A DNA stretch of 64,000 bases from Geosiphon pyriformis (Eukaryota; Glomeromycota; Glomeromycetes; Archaeosporales; Geosiphonaceae). This document shows, in pieces, positions 48,601 through 59,326 of this stretch. How positions within the stretch are numbered: the first letter of the stretch is position 1; each line of letters starts with the position of its first letter. The DNA lies in contig JAAOMT010000665.1 in NCBI GenBank assembly GCA_016748015.1, forward strand, positions 245,139-309,138, given 5' to 3'. The position numbers and the translations under genes were made by a program. The notes under the pieces are model-generated. The model was not told where the DNA came from, searched no databases, and saw only the letters and a program-made list of their open reading frames with translations.

Positions 48601-50296
48601 TAAGTTACATGTTAGCCCTATAAACAATTTTCTGGCTGGTGTGGTTAAGATTTTTTTCGATAGTGAACTGTCTTTAGCTAACAATTTGCCAAGTGCTTTT
48701 TGTAGTCCTAGTGTGTTTCCTATATCTTTTGTGTTAGAAAATGCTCTTTACTTTAGCTTGGTTTGTTTGTTGAAATGTTTTGATGTCACTTTTGGTAACA
48801 GGCTGTTTAATAGAAAAAATCACTTAATGGATTGGAAGACTTTTCATTATTAGAAAAAATTAGATGCAAAAGGCCCTGTTCCTTTCTGGTTTGTGACTGT
48901 TTTAAAGTTTTTGATGGATGTGGACTCTTCATTAGCTACCTGTACTGGGAGCAGTCTTCTACCTAAGCTAGATGTTTTGAATTCTGTGGAGTTCTCTGAT
49001 ATTCAAAGTGGTTTGCATGAAATTTGGTCCAGTTCATTTGATGTCTATACAGACAGTTCATTAAGAGATATTAGAACTGCTGGTGTTGTTGGTGGCACTG
49101 CTGCATATTTTCTCTCTGTGGATCTGAGTGTTGGTATTAAGGTTCAGGATCTATTGTTTTCTACTTTATCTGAGTTGCAGGTAGTTACTCTGGCATTAGA
49201 GTGCATCTCATTCTCTTGCACTGTGGTGTTGTATCTTGACAGCCAGGCTGCTATTGATGTGTGTGTATCCAAAATGTTCTTAGCTGTGTCTGACTTTCAT
49301 GTTCTGTGCTGGATAGAAAGACATCACATTTTTAATTTGATTAGAAATAAAGATCTTGCTGTGAGATAGGTAAAAGGCAAAGACCATTCTGGGATCACTA
49401 GTAATGTAATGGCTGATGCTGCTACTGGTCATGCTACATGTTCTAAGTTCTCTTTGCCTATGAGAGTGTGTGAATGTTTTCTGGTGGCTAAAGCTATGGC
49501 CATGTCTGGCAATGCCCATCATTTTGTTAAGGATGTGTTTCAGTCTATTTACTGTGCTTGTTGAGAGGCTGGTCCTGGCCAGATTGTTGTTCTAAGTGAT
49601 ATAGTTGGGTGTGTGAACTGGAGTGCTATGGCTAAGGTTTGGCATTCTAACTTTTATATGCTTGCCGGCTTTACTAGTTGGGAATCTTCTAGTTTGTGTA
49701 CATATTTGATAAAAGCTGTGCACCAACAGCTGTCTATAGCAGTTAGGAAGAGGTTGTATAATAGAAGATATTCTGGCATGTTGTGTTTGTTGTGTGGTAA
49801 AGTTGAACTGCCTGATCATGTTTTTACTTGTGCATCAGATGCTAAGATTTGGAGGGAGGTTTTGGCTGAGGCTTTTGCATTTTGGACTTCTTTGTTGAGT
49901 GTCAATAGCCTGTTTTTTTCTGCTGTGTTGCAGACTCTTAGTTGGTGCTCTTCAGATATTGGCTTGTATTTGGTTTTATGCAAGGGATTTGTGTTTAAAA
50001 ACTGGTGTGAAGAAGCTGTTGATGTTTTTAATGGGAAGAAGAAAGCTCTTTGCATAGTGGTTGAATTTGTTAGGCAGTTGGCTGAGTTATATCACTCTAA
50101 AATTTGGCTGGTAAAATGTAAACATAAGGCAGATATGGAGAGAGCAGAGTTGGTTGGCAATAATAGTTTGGTCTTAAGTTTGTCACATTGCATTGGATCT
50201 GTTCTGTCAGAAGGAATGATTAGGATGCTTGGTATTATTAAGTCTTTTGTTATTAGTTTTGGCCATCAACAGTTCTGTTTTTTTTTACAGGTTTAA
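45638..50296 (+). pseudogene. LINE ORF2, endonuclease-RT-RNase H polyprotein with 12 stops
   Basis: One reading frame runs 4.66 kb with no frameshift but with 12 premature stops, at 46190, 46430, 46712, 47234, 47360, 47624, 47798, 47975, 48110, 48851, 49367 and 49562. Domains in order: an AP-type endonuclease (TETKLR, LGGDFNENES, then FFDTDYSAV with Tyr in place of the catalytic His); a reverse transcriptase from about 47330 (WPIALIETARKILSKI, GLDQGEVFLPLL), whose active-site FxDD reads FVND, the first Asp codon being AAT at 47948-47950; an RNase H domain (YTDSSLRD, SELQVVTLALE, LDSQAAID); and a zf-RVT type C-X2-C-X7-H-X4-C tail (CLLCGKVELPDHVFTC). This machinery would nick target DNA and copy the RNA in place; here it is dead. 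Confidence 0.9.
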
Positions 50297-50375
50297 ATTG
50301 TAACTCCTGTGTTGTTTTAGGTGTGTAGTATTGTCTTGTCTGGCCTAAGTGGCTAGCCACATGTAGGAAGTGTGT

Positions 50376-51349
50376 TGTTATCAGTAGAATTTTAGCTATT
50401 AATTAGCATGAAATTACTCTTATAATTCCTATTATTAATTAGCATACATTATTATTAATTCGATTATCACTTATTATTTAATCAAATTATCAAATATTAT
50501 TACTTAATTAATAATCCGATTTGTATTCTAGAAATTAAGATGATCAAATTACACAATACCCTAAACCTTTTAACATAGTCAAAATTTGCCGAAATTAATG
50601 AAAATTTGCCAAAATAATCAATAATTCAGTGAAATAACTTGTAAATTTGCCGAAATGTATCTTTAGTTTACCCAAATTGTAGCAAAAAGAAAAGTGCAAG
50701 TTCAAAAACTAGTACTACAACAAGTTGTATAAAAGAAGAGCTTCTCTTTTCAAGGAAATGTATCTTCTCATAGTACCTTACCATAGTATCTTACTTTAGA
50801 TATCTTAATTGAAACAAATTACTTTTTACAAAATCAAATAAAAATTAAATATTTGAAAACCAAATTCTTAAAATTATTACACTTGAAATTCCCTCAAACA
50901 CAACTAACGTTTTGAAATTGATTAGCTACCAATTTCAATAAGCTGTTAGTAACTCCAGGCCTGGATAGAAAACGTTTCCTTTGATAAAATCCTATTTCTT
51001 TTACATTTCTTTTATTTTTTTTTTCTTTTCTTATTACAATCATTAGGGTAGCCTACAGACAAGATTTCTGTAGAAAAGTTGACTTTCACAGCAAAGTAAC
51101 TATACATTTTTAGTGAGCTTCTAGATGAGCAATTTCTGAGAAAGAGTTGACGTTTACTATAATGTAACTACATAAAGTAACTGGCAAGAAATTGACCATT
51201 CCACTTATAAGCCCAGCAGTTCAAATTATAGGAGATAATTTAAAGATAAATTCAATTACTGGAGGTTCAACTACTTCTAGAAAACGTGAATTTGCAACCA
51301 ACAGACATTTACAACATTCAAGAAAAGAGACCAAAAACCTCCAGTAACA
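50376..51349 (+). repeat. 5' LTR (974 bp)
   Basis: Begins TGTTATCAG and ends CCAGTAACA. TATAAAAG lies at 50728-50735. Upstream of it are five decayed copies of a TTC-NNN-GAA motif at 50585, 50605, 50625, 50645 and 50666. The CpGs seen in the better preserved LTR at 63448 are partly TpG or CpA here. Confidence 0.88.
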
Positions 51350-51363
51350 TTTGGTGCTTTCTT

Positions 51364-53230
51364 ATGGAAATAACACAACAACAACAAATTCAAAGTGGTG
51401 ACCACACCAGACACAACAACTCTAGAGTATTATCAGTCAATTTACACCCACTGCAAGCAAAGATTCAACATCTCAGACGGAATTGAAGTTGTCAAGAAAT
51501 CAGTATACCAATACATTGAAAATTGTATTAACAATTATCTTTTTGGAAACTACAACATTTCAGAAGTTAGAAGCAACCTCTACAATAATTTAGTGCACTA
51601 TTTACAATTGGAAACAGAAAACCTGAACAGTGAAACACTTGCTACCTACTTCCAAGAACTTAATTTTAATATTATTGAGTATTGTGAAGAAAAATACCCA
51701 GTACAGCCCAAATACTCTTATAACTTTAAATTAGAAACAGAGACAAGCAACAAAGGCAAACAAAAAATGAAACAATACTCAAGAACCACTCCAAACACTC
51801 TAATACTACCAAAAACAACTGCCAAACACTTGCAAACACCTGAACAAGAAACTAGTGTCAAATTACTACTTTCTATTACACTATTTCCAATTTTACTTGT
51901 TCAACCATAAACACCAAGTTCACCACTTAACCATTTCTCCAGACCAAAAGATTTTCAGTCACCTAGAAATCCTACTCAACAACAAGAACCAATATCAACA
52001 AGTGCTAATATTATTGATTACTTACAGGAAAATGATAGTAATCATTCAGAAAGCTTGAAAAGTGAAGAAACTAAATCAGAACCAGAAGAAATCACAGGAA
52101 ACAAAAAAGAAATGACAACTGCTTACATTGCAAAAATTCCAGAATTCACTGGTGAAAACAATGATACCAGTCTTCAAGAATGGCTTGACAAAGTTCAAAA
52201 AGCAGGAGATGCAAATGGTTGGATTGCAGCAAGAATGCTCAAAGCAATTTTTTACTTTCTCCAAAAAATAGCAGGAAAATGGTTTGAAAATTTAGAAGAA
52301 CCATTTGAGAACTGGCAAGCATTCAAAGATGCTTTTTTACAACAATTCACTAACAACAATATCTCTATCACTCTCTGCAATCACTTTCGCAATATCAAAC
52401 AAGAAACATCTAAAACTGTCATGGCTTATCTTGGGAGATTCAACAAACTTTTTCGATGAATTTGACAATTGGAAACCAATGACTACTATTCTAATACTCA
52501 GATTCTGGATCAGTTTATAGCAGGATTAAAAAACAAATTGATTAAGAAAGTCCGTTCACATGCACCAGCAGACTTAGCAATTACTATCAGACATATAAAG
52601 AACTATGAAATGGCTATGGAAGAAGCAAACCACACCAAACTTGTCAACCTAACTATTGGAAAAACCAGTTTAGCAGCTGAAGAGAAGATAAACCAACTCA
52701 CAAAGAAGGTTGAAAGCTACTTCACAAACCAACAACAACAGCAACAACAACCACAAAGATATCAACCCTTACAATGACACAACCAAAACAATTTTGGATT
52801 ACCATTCAACAACCAACTTCAAAATTGTCATTATTGTGAAATTCCAGGACACTGGAAACAAAATTGTAGGAAATTACAAAAAGACCAACAAAACAGGAGT
52901 AATCAACGTTACTCTTTACCACAACAATCTTATTACCAATCTCCACTACCAATCTATTATTCACCAAGACCACAAAATCAAAACAGTTACTATCAACCAG
53001 CTCCACAACCAATGTAGCAACAATATCAGCAATCTTCACCAATTCAGCCATATCAGACACCACCCACTCAACAATATTAAGTACCAGCAAGAAGATTGGT
53101 TCAACATAACCAATTTACACCCCAAAATTAATTTCAGAATAACAACAACAGAATCAATCCAAATAACCAGTTGGTTCTCCAAAATTCTGGTCAACAAAGA
53201 CCCAATCACTATCACACTCAATCCAGTTAT
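51364..53230 (+). pseudogene. Gag region of the Ty3/Gypsy element, broken
   Basis: The likely start is the ATG at 51364, but one inserted base near 51390 is needed to enter the main frame, which then runs with stops at 51908, 52457, 52775 and others. It contains a capsid-like Retrotrans_gag domain at about 52110-52460 (KIPEFTGENNDTSLQEWL, FENWQAFKDAFLQQF), a helical stretch, a CAA-rich poly-Gln tract, and an intact CCHC zinc knuckle at 52826-52861 (CHYCEIPGHWKQNC). A Gln/Tyr/Pro-rich linker follows. Gag would form the virus-like particle in the cytoplasm and bind the element RNA. Confidence 0.82.
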
Positions 53231-55606
53231 CTTATAATATTAGAGGAATCGGATTTTCAACAATCTGCACTTTCTGAAGGTAAAGTTGCAGCATTCAGAT
53301 CAAACTCTTCCAACAACACTATTCCACTAGCTCAAATTGCCCAAAATGCCAACCTTTCAAATATATTCTCATTCGAATTTGAAGCAAATGAATCACCATT
53401 CTTGCTTAGTAATGCAGCAGCTAATGAACAAAGAGCTATTACTGCCATGTACACTGAAGCTACAGTAAAAAGAAAACCCATCCAACTAATTCTAAACAGT
53501 GGATTAGCTGGAAGTATTATCACCTACCAGTTAATGCAACAGCTTCAAAGAACTGTTGACAGATCAGTCCAAACAGTAATTGTTACAGCAGATGGTATAA
53601 AAAAGACACCAGTAAGAAAAATTGACAATTTTCCATTTACCATTGATGGAATCACTATTTTAGTCAAAGTTCTAGTCATGAATGCACCCCAATACCAAGC
53701 TCTGATCGGAAATGATTGGCTTCTTAAGGCCAATGCAAATTTGAACTGGGAAACTCAGGAATTAAAAATCTTATACCAAGAACAATACACCATAGTACCT
53801 GCTACTTGTGGTATTTTTAACAAATGATCAGAAAAAGCCCCAGTATTTGAATTTGAAGAGAAAAAAAAAATGCCACTTACTGAAACCTACATGGCTCTTG
53901 GATCAACATTCAATTGGGCTGAAGAAACAGAACAGGAGATTTTTAAAGAATCAAGAGGATGGAAGAAAGTTAGATATTCTACACTAGAACCACGGAAACA
54001 ACCACCCTATATTCCACTCAAATGCAAAGATTACAACAAGAAACTTTCATCAATGGGAGCATGTATTTTTCCAGAAGAGGAATATAAAACTTGTATCTGT
54101 TACTTTTGCAAAGCATGCCATAGAAAACGATTTGGATTTCCAAAAAAAAGTGGAAAATAGAACAATACATCTTGTCTTACATGTGGAGATATATTACCAG
54201 AAGAATACAACTGGATTAATGTTGCAATGAAAGGAGAAGTATGTAATCAAATCTGTCAATATGCTCTATCAATTTCGGAAAAAGTTAGAAGAAGAACACT
54301 ATTTGATGCAATATACAACAATGCTTTCAATAAACTTTACCACTACCCTCATAATGCTAAAATGATTTTTGACCTAGCAATGACATTGATCAATGAAGCC
54401 ACCCAAGAAGATGTCCACCAAATGAAAGAAGCTAAATACATTGAGTATACCATGGAATTAGCTGGATTTGATTATAAAAATAAAGTAGAAACCTACTACC
54501 AAATTGCAAGCCACACATATCTGACTCAAGAAGCTCAAATTCAATGATTAGAGCAAATGAACATTCAATTGTGTAAAGAATACATCATGCCTTGTGATGA
54601 CAAATGGTGTCCAGAATGCTATGCTCTTAGCATTCTCCTGCCAAAGAAAAATGATGGAAATAAAATCGAATTTGGAGTATCTGAACTGGTAGAAGAATTA
54701 CCAACCACTCTCATCTATTTTCTTGAAAAGCAACCACCTCTACAACTTAAATATTTTGACAACCATGGCCAAAGAATCAGACCAGAAAAAGCACACAAAA
54801 TTAATGCTGGATATGACCTAAGATATTCAGAAAAAGATACTTTGGTTCTTCAACCAAAGTCTTTGACAAAAATCAATCTCAAAATTGCTCTTGAAATTCC
54901 ATCTGGAGCAATGGTTCAAATTGCATCCAGATTATCATTTGCAAGCAAAGGAATCAATGTTAAAGGAGGAGTTATAGATGCAGAATATACTGAAGACATT
55001 ACTATCATGTTACAAAATAAAACAGACAAACCATTCAGAATTGAACATGCTGAGAAAATTGTTCAAGCAATTTATCTACTCTTAATCAACATTTCGGAGT
55101 TATAATCAGTTAAAAACAGAGAACAATTGGGAAAAAGTGAAAGAGGAACTCAAGATTTTGATTCAACTGGATGATTTACAGTTCCAGTAAACATAGCTCT
55201 CAATACACAGAATGAATCTTACCAGATTCTTCAACTTCCCCAACCAATTATTATTTCACCTTTTGGTGAACATCACGAAATTTACACTTGCTTAAAACCC
55301 ACCACTACCCAACAAATCTTTGAATCCAATAAACAAATCTGTTTGAAGCATGAAATCTCAATCCCAAACGTTTATATTTCCAAAGGAATGAAAAAATTTC
55401 AAGTTACATTCTATAACCCCAATAATTACCCCATTGTCTTATTGAACAAACTAGAGATTGGAATCATACACAATAACATTTTTCAAGATGAAAATCCTCA
55501 AATTGTCTCTAATTTCATCGAAATTATAAGACATACACTACTTCCAAATCCAAACATCATTTCTATCACTAAAAACTACCACCTTTTGGAAGAAAAACTC
55601 TCTTGA
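53171..55606 (+). pseudogene. Protease, Cys-rich and dUTPase part of the polyprotein, broken
   Basis: Same frame as gag. An aspartic protease core at about 53455-53800 has NSG where DSG is required (AAC at 53495-53497). A Cys-rich segment at about 53990-54660 follows, with several Cys-X2-Cys pairs (CYFCKACH, CLTCGD, CPECY), possibly zinc ribbons. A trimeric-dUTPase-like domain lies at about 54740-55105 with recognisable motifs NAGYDLRY, ASRLSFASKGI and GGVIDAEYTEDI. The usual first Asp of motif 1 is Asn (AAT at 54803-54805), and motifs 2 and 3 are also altered. Stops at 53825, 54158, 54545 and 55103 break the frame. A dUTPase would keep dUTP out of the element cDNA. Confidence 0.85.
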
Positions 55607-57018
55607 ATCAACATGGATCTCTTGGAATCCCAACAACAAAGACAATTGAAACAATTGATAACTGAATTTGCAGATATATTTGCAAAAGACAACAATAATC
55701 TTGGAAAAACAGATATTGTTCAACACCAAATCCATACAGGAGATGTTCTACTAAAATGACAACAAGCCTATCAAGTTCCACCTGCTAGCCACCAATTTAT
55801 TAGAGAAGAGATCCAAAGAATGCTTAATAATGGATTGATTCAACCATCAAGAAGTCCATAAGCCTTACCAGTAGTTCTTGTCAAAAAAAAAACGGAAAAA
55901 TCAGATTCTGTGTTGATTATTGACAATTAAATAGTATCACAATTAGAGATGCCTACTCTCTCCCAAGAATTAATGACATGTTAGATGCTTTAGGAAAAGC
56001 CAAGTTCTTCTCAACTTTAGACTTGGAAAGTAGATACTGACAAGTCGAAATGGACCCAAAAAATAGATCCAAAACAGCATTTACCACTCAAGAAAGAAAC
56101 TATGAATTCAATATTATGTCTTTTGGACTCTGTAATACATTAGCAACATTTCAACAACTTATGGATGTTGTCTATGAAGGACTCTTATGGCAATCAGTAG
56201 TTGTCTATCTTGACAACACTAATGTATACTCACTAAGCTTTAAAGTCCATCTTATCTACCTGCAAGAAGTTTTTCAATAATTACGAAAAGCAGAATTAAA
56301 GTTGAACATTGAGAAATGTCATTTTGGAAAAACAAGCTTAATTTTTCTTGAACACATAGTTAGTAAAGAGGAAGTTAAACCAAATCCAGGAACAATTAGT
56401 GCTGTCAAAAACTTTCAAACTCCCAGAAATACCACAGAACTACAAGGATTTGTAGGATTAGTCTCCTACTATCAAAAATTCATAAAAAAATTCTCAGAAA
56501 TTGCCAAATCACTCAATTATCTTACCAACAAAAATGTGCCATACAAATAGACAGAAGAACAACAAAAAGCTTTTGAAATCCTCAAAACAAAATTGACAAC
56601 AGCCCCAGTTCTTGCTTATTCAGACTTCAACAAATGGTTTCAACTAGCCACTGATGCTTTACACATAGTTTTTGGTGCCATCCTATCACAATTGGATGAA
56701 AATGGCCAGGAACAAGTCATTGTCTATGCTAATAGAACACTCAAGCCAACAAAACTCAAATATGGCTTAACAGAACTAGAAACTGCTGCAGTTATTTGGG
56801 CTCTCAAACACTTTCAACAATACCTAAAAAATAAAAAAGAGTTTGACATTATAACTGACAATATTGGCCTCAAATGGCTCAATAAAAATAAAAAAAAACA
56901 AAGTGCCAAACAGTCTCGATAGAATGATTTTTTAGCAGACTACAAATATATAGTACATCACAAACTAAGAAAACTACACATCAATGTTGACAGCCTTTTA
57001 AGAATAAAACAATATTAA
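55607..57018 (+). pseudogene. Reverse transcriptase and RNase H of the Ty3/Gypsy element, broken
   Basis: RT starts around 55740 in the gag frame (SHQFIREEIQRMLNNG). A missing A in the A-run at 55883-55892 shifts the frame, after which RT continues (RDAYSLPRINDML, FGLCNTLATFQQLMD). The catalytic box reads VVVYLDN; the second Asp codon is AAC at 56215-56217. The thumb and connection follow (GFVGLVSYYQKFIKKF), then RNase H (LATDALHIVFGAIL, LTELETAAVIWALKHF, DIITDN). In-frame stops interrupt it at several points, many in positions where the family has Trp. It cannot make active enzyme. Confidence 0.87.
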
Positions 57019-57085
57019 TACCAATATCAATACCAACAAAACACCAACAAACTTAACAGCAAAACAAATAACAAAATTAAAAACA

Positions 57086-58464
57086 ATGGATCCAGAAAAC
57101 TACAACAACATCAAAAACTATTTGGAAACTTTTACCATGTCAGAAAATTGGTTTTCAAGTGAAAAACATCGATTACAATACCAATTCAAACAATATTTTA
57201 TATATCACAACAAAATCTATTACAAGAATCATAAAAATCCAAACCAACCACTCAGATTAGTACAAGAGAATGAAAAAGAAACAATCTTATACAACATGCA
57301 CACAAATTTTTCTTTAACACACTTGGAAAGAGATGGAACAATACCTCTTGAATATTAATTTTGACCTCAAATGCAAAAAGACATTCGACAATATGTAGAA
57401 TCTTGTGATAGTTGTCAAAAAAGAGGAGGAACTCACTCCACAGAACCTTTAAATCCAATCAAAGTTGGACAACCTTTTGACAGAGTTAGAATTGATTTAG
57501 TTGGACCATTACTTATCACAACTCAAGGAAATTGTTATATTGCAGTTGCAGTAGATTATTTCACCAAATGGCATAAAGCTAAAGCCATCCAAAGAGCAGA
57601 TGCAAAATCAGTAGCAAATTTTATCTATGAAGACATTATCTGTAAACATGAATGCCAATTGAACTTTTATCTGATCAAGAAACACATTTTGTGAACAACT
57701 TGATACAAAAAATTTGCGAACAATTCAATGTCAAAAGACTTCTATTATCACCTTATCACTCCCAAACAGATGGACTTGTAGAATGTTTCAACAGAATATT
57801 GTGTGAATTTTTAGCCAAAGTCTCAACAAATTTTGAGCAGGAATGGGATATTTTTATTTCATCAGTATTACTAGCATACAGAACACTAAAACAAGATACT
57901 ATAAAACACACACCATTTAATCTTACTTATGGAAGGACAGCAACATTACCAATTAATTTTACAGTGGAAACATACCCTGTGCAACCAATTAATGAAGAAA
58001 ACTTTCAAAAAACACTCCAAAGAAGGGCCTAGACTCTTTTTAGTATACTGGAAGGAAAAAAAAGAATAGTAGCAACTCATATTGAACATTCGCAAGCTCA
58101 ACAAAAAAAAAGACATAACAACAAATTACCACCCATAACCAACGAATTTAAAGTTGAAAATAAGGTTTTCTTACATAGAACTAAGACTGAAAAACAATAG
58201 AGTGGAAAATTTGAAAACAAATGGGATAGACCATTTTATATCCATGAAATTCTAGACAATGGATCATACAAGTTAAGACTTGATGACAAAATACTAGCAA
58301 AAGTTGCATATGGAGATAGATTGAAACACTATCACTTCAGAAACAATCCTGAATCATTAATTCCACAAATTGGTACACATTCTCCTTTAGTTAAACCTGA
58401 AGATATTCCCCGAAATTTAGAACCAATAATTATAATAAAACAACAGCCAAACTTGAATACTTAA
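57086..58464 (+). pseudogene. Integrase of the Ty3/Gypsy element, broken
   Basis: The N-terminal HHCC zinc domain is visible (MHTNFSLTH, then CDSCQKRGG). The catalytic core has all three acidic residues: Asp in RIDLVGPLL, Asp in LLSDQETHF and Glu in GLVECFNR. A one-base shift near 57650 splits the core. The C-terminal part around 58200-58340 (KWDRPFYIHEILDNGSYKLRL) resembles a GPY/F module, and no chromodomain follows. Two adjacent stops near 57356-57364 and others interrupt it. It would insert the cDNA into chromosomal DNA. Confidence 0.85.
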
Positions 58465-58618
58465 ATTCAATATAATTTTACAATAATCCTTTTAATAACA
58501 CACAAAGACAAAAATAATAAATAAATTACAAAAACACACAAACCCAAAAACAAATAAAACCCCATATCCAAAAATAATTTTCTTTATTTTCTTTTTTTAT
58601 TAATTAGTCAATTTTATC

Positions 58619-59326
58619 ATGATTATTCCCTGAAATATTCAACAAATATCCCAAAAATTAATATTAACCTTAAAAACACTTCCTGACTTATCTATAACAA
58701 TTAATGAAAGTCAAATTAATTACATTCAAAAAGAAACCACAGCCCCAATAGTAAATAATTCTCAGAACTACCACTTTTATAGAAGAAAAACAAGAGATCA
58801 TTCTGAAAAAAGATTACCAGAACTTTTGAAGCAAGCACTAAAAGAAAACTTTTTAATTGTCTCTATTGACATTTCACCAAATGCCATAATTTAACAGAAA
58901 CTTCTACTATGTCTTAATGAACAGAACAATGAACATACCTTTATATATAGATATTTTCATATTGGAAAAACACTTTATGAATGAAAACTAGAACTTAAAG
59001 CAACCAACATCACTCCTGAGGCTATACAAAAACAAATTCACAATGAATTTAAGACAGCAGCTGGATCAACAAATACTTATTACAAACTTAGAGCAGCTTT
59101 TAGACTCTATGATTTATTTACCACTTGTGAAAATGTCTTACAAAATCCAATACTCCAACCAATAAAAGTTCAGTATATTGGAAAACTCACAGAACTGAAA
59201 TTTCAACAATTTTCAGACCAAATTACTTCAATTATCTTGGACCACTATCTTAACATCACAGATAATACTTGTACTTTGATAGAGCTCAGTTTTAAGGAAA
59301 AAATTATGTTACCAGTAGAATTTTAG
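58619..59326 (+). pseudogene. Extra ORF between integrase and 3' LTR, unknown function
   Basis: From an ATG at 58619 one frame runs 236 codons and ends at a TAG just inside the 3' LTR (59324-59326). It has only three internal stops (near 58631, 58892 and 58981). The product is Lys/Gln/Leu-rich without a signal peptide or membrane helix (RRKTRDHSEKRLPELLKQAL, TPEAIQKQIHNEFKTAAGS, YYKLRAAFRLYDLFTTCENV). This is the position where an env or accessory gene sits in some Ty3/Gypsy elements, but nothing here looks like an envelope protein. I do not recognise it. Confidence 0.6.

Larger units (their letters stand above)
43660..50375 (+). mobile_element. Degenerate LINE (non-LTR retrotransposon), main body
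   Basis: This holds a short 5' leader, ORF1 (nucleic-acid-binding protein with a C-terminal zinc knuckle) and ORF2 (endonuclease, reverse transcriptase, RNase H, zinc-binding tail), then about 80 bp of 3' untranslated DNA. The element is cut there by the Ty3/Gypsy element at 50376, and its last about 90 bp and A-rich tail lie at 60042-60130. The 5' boundary is my estimate; no target-site duplication was identified for the LINE. Composition is G/T-rich on this strand with very few CpG. Both ORFs are broken, so it cannot move on its own. Confidence 0.88.

Noticed and set aside
45638-50296. Stop-codon reassignment as an explanation for the many in-frame stops of LINE ORF2
   Set aside because: Host genes in the window end properly at TGA (MOCS2A, TBC, SET3), TAG (NAA20, lipase-like) and TAA, so all three codons are stops here.
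58619-59326. Envelope gene making the element a retrovirus
   Set aside because: No signal peptide, membrane helix or Cys pattern typical of an envelope protein is present.
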